This document shows positions 20,617 through 22,065 of a stretch of 22,065 nt of DNA, piece after piece; the stretch's first letter is position 1, and every line of letters starts with the position of its first letter. The notes beneath the pieces are model-generated. The model was not told the origin of the DNA. It ran no database searches and was given only the letters and a program-made list of their open reading frames with translations. The DNA lies in assembly GCA_946497585.1 (NCBI GenBank), contig CAMMLF010000009.1:1-22065 (forward strand), given 5' to 3'. Both the position numbers and the translations under genes were made by a program. This stretch comes from an uncultured Clostridium sp. (GTDB taxonomy: Bacteria; Bacillota; Clostridia; TANB77; CAG-508).

Positions 20617-22065
20617 ATGTTCAAGCTAGTTTCAGATTACAAGCCAACAGGCGACCAGCCTCAGGCAATAGAATATTTATCTAATGGAGTAAGAAATGGA
20701 AAGAAATTCCAGACTTTGCTAGGTGTAACTGGCTCTGGAAAAACATTTACCATGGCTAATATAATACAGAATGTTCAAAAGCCTACCTTAGTTTTAGCTC
20801 ATAACAAAACTTTAGCAGGACAGTTATATTCAGAATTTAAAGAATTCTTCCCAGAAAATAATGTTGAATACTTTGTATCATATTACGATTATTACCAACC
20901 AGAAGCTTATGTTCCATCATCAGATACATATATTGAAAAAGATGCATCTGTAAATGATGAAATAGATAAGCTAAGACACTCTGCAACTGCATCGCTTTTT
21001 GAAACAAGAGATGTAATAATAGTTGCATCAGTTTCATGTATATATGGTTTAGGTGACCCTATTGATTACGAGCACATGATTATATCTTTAAGGCCTGGTA
21101 TGCAAGTTGAAAGAAACACTGTATTAAAAAAATTAATCAATATGCAGTACACTAGAAATGAACTAGATTTCAAAAGAGGTACTTTTAGAGCCAAGGGTGA
21201 TGTTGTTGAAATATATCCATCTGACGAAAGTGAAACAGCAGTTAGAGTTAGTTTTTGGGGCGATGAAGTTGAAAAAATTGATGTTATTAACCCTCTTACC
21301 GGAAAAGTTGAAGCATCACGTAACCACATAATGATATTCCCTAACTCACACTATGTTACAACTAGCGATAAAATGGAAAGAGCAATTCAAACAATTCAAG
21401 AAGAATTAGAAGAAAGAATAAAATATTTTAAAGATAATGGTAAGTTACTAGAAGCTCAAAGAATTGAGGAAAGAACAAATTTTGATATAGAAATGATGAA
21501 AGAGACTGGCTTTTGCCAAGGTATTGAAAACTATTCTAGGCACATTAGTGGTAGAGAAGCAGGCAGTCCCCCATTTACTTTATTTGATTATTTTCCAAAG
21601 GACTTTTTGCTTCTTGTTGATGAATCTCATGCAACTCTACCTCAAGTAAGAGCAATGTATAATGGTGATAGAGCTAGAAAAGAAACTTTAGTTAATTATG
21701 GCTTTAGATTACCTTCAGCTTTTGATAATAGACCTCTTAAGTTTAATGAATTTGAAGAAAGGATTAATCAAGCAGTATTTGTAAGTGCTACACCTGGAGA
21801 TTATGAACTTGAACATTCAAAAGATAGAGTTATAGAACAAATAATAAGACCAACAGGACTTTTAGACCCTAAAATTGATGTTAAACCTGTTACAAATCAA
21901 GTAGATGATTTAATAGAGCAAATTAGAGAAAGAACTGAGAAAAATGAAAGAGTTTTAGTTACTACACTTACTAAAAAAATGGCAGAAGATTTAACATCAT
22001 ATTTAGAAGGATTAGATATAAAAGTTAGATATATGCATTCAGATATAAAAGCTCTAGAAAGAATG
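20617..22065 (+). CDS. uvrB: Excinuclease ABC subunit B (partial, 3' end beyond the window)
   Basis: The first 483 codons of UvrB, normally about 660 aa. It is the helicase-like subunit that verifies damage and recruits UvrC. The start MFKLVSDYKPTGDQPQAIEY is typical. Walker A is GVTGSGKTFT near 36-45, the beta-hairpin region reads SYYDYYQPEAYVP near 88-100, DESHA is the DEAD-like motif, and FVSATPGDYE follows. The frame remains open to the window end. AAAGGAG sits 6 bases before the ATG. No promoter was seen in the 55-base gap after the DUF1016 gene. Confidence 0.98.
   Translation, partial: MFKLVSDYKPTGDQPQAIEYLSNGVRNGKKFQTLLGVTGSGKTFTMANIIQNVQKPTLVLAHNKTLAGQLYSEFKEFFPENNVEYFVSYYDYYQPEAYVPSSDTYIEKDASVNDEIDKLRHSATASLFETRDVIIVASVSCIYGLGDPIDYEHMIISLRPGMQVERNTVLKKLINMQYTRNELDFKRGTFRAKGDVVEIYPSDESETAVRVSFWGDEVEKIDVINPLTGKVEASRNHIMIFPNSHYVTTSDKMERAIQTIQEELEERIKYFKDNGKLLEAQRIEERTNFDIEMMKETGFCQGIENYSRHISGREAGSPPFTLFDYFPKDFLLLVDESHATLPQVRAMYNGDRARKETLVNYGFRLPSAFDNRPLKFNEFEERINQAVFVSATPGDYELEHSKDRVIEQIIRPTGLLDPKIDVKPVTNQVDDLIEQIRERTEKNERVLVTTLTKKMAEDLTSYLEGLDIKVRYMHSDIKALERM

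Overview
The window looks like a low-GC Gram-positive chromosome, most likely an uncultured or gut-type member of Clostridia (Bacillota). The grounds are strong AGGAGG ribosome-binding sites, near-consensus sigma-A promoters (TTGACA-17-TATAAT types), AT-rich intergenic DNA, uvrA, uvrB and murD of Firmicutes type, and an Asn/Gln/Met-rich protein resembling clostridial spore-coat-associated proteins. No rRNA, tRNA or CRISPR array was seen.

Layout. (1) 1-2348, minus strand: a compact operon of a Ycf46-like AAA+ ATPase, a DUF1257/Ycf35-like protein and, cut by the window edge, the start of a protein resembling the N-terminus of radical-SAM methylthiotransferases. It diverges from a 213-aa protein (2600-3241) resembling zinc-dependent phospholipase C/D-like proteins. 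(2) 3242-7159: a GrpB-family gene and a frameshifted histidine phosphatase, a small 3-helix membrane protein, a repeat-rich gap, a membrane-anchored lone DUF1980/TIGR03943 C-terminal domain, and a frameshifted AI-2E family transporter. (3) 7304-10217: a PIN-PhoH (YlaK-type) ATPase whose PIN domain has lost key acidic residues, then an MFS transporter. (4) 10378-14094: the N/Q/M-rich protein, murD and a cytidylate-kinase-like P-loop kinase, separated by members of a family of inverted-repeat extragenic elements. (5) 14095-22065: uvrA (minus) and uvrB (plus, cut by the window edge), separated by a small membrane protein, a YefM-ParE type toxin-antitoxin pair, a GH144-like glucoamylase-family protein and a DUF1016/YhcG PD-(D/E)XK nuclease that directly precedes uvrB.

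How the genes work together. uvrA and uvrB encode nucleotide excision repair, murD makes peptidoglycan precursor, and the kinase probably acts on CMP/dCMP. The AAA/DUF1257 operon, the divergent 213-aa gene and the PhoH gene look less AT-rich than uvrA or the MFS gene. The AAA and PhoH genes also share a precise promoter architecture: a perfect inverted repeat exactly 19 nt downstream of the -10 box. This suggests common control, and the genes may form one functional group. That group is the best candidate here for a poorly described system. The rest of the unusual signal is non-coding: terminator-like mobile palindromes at gene 3' ends, a 24-bp perfect palindrome between the uvrA promoter and the next promoter, and 33-bp hairpin tandem repeats at two loci.
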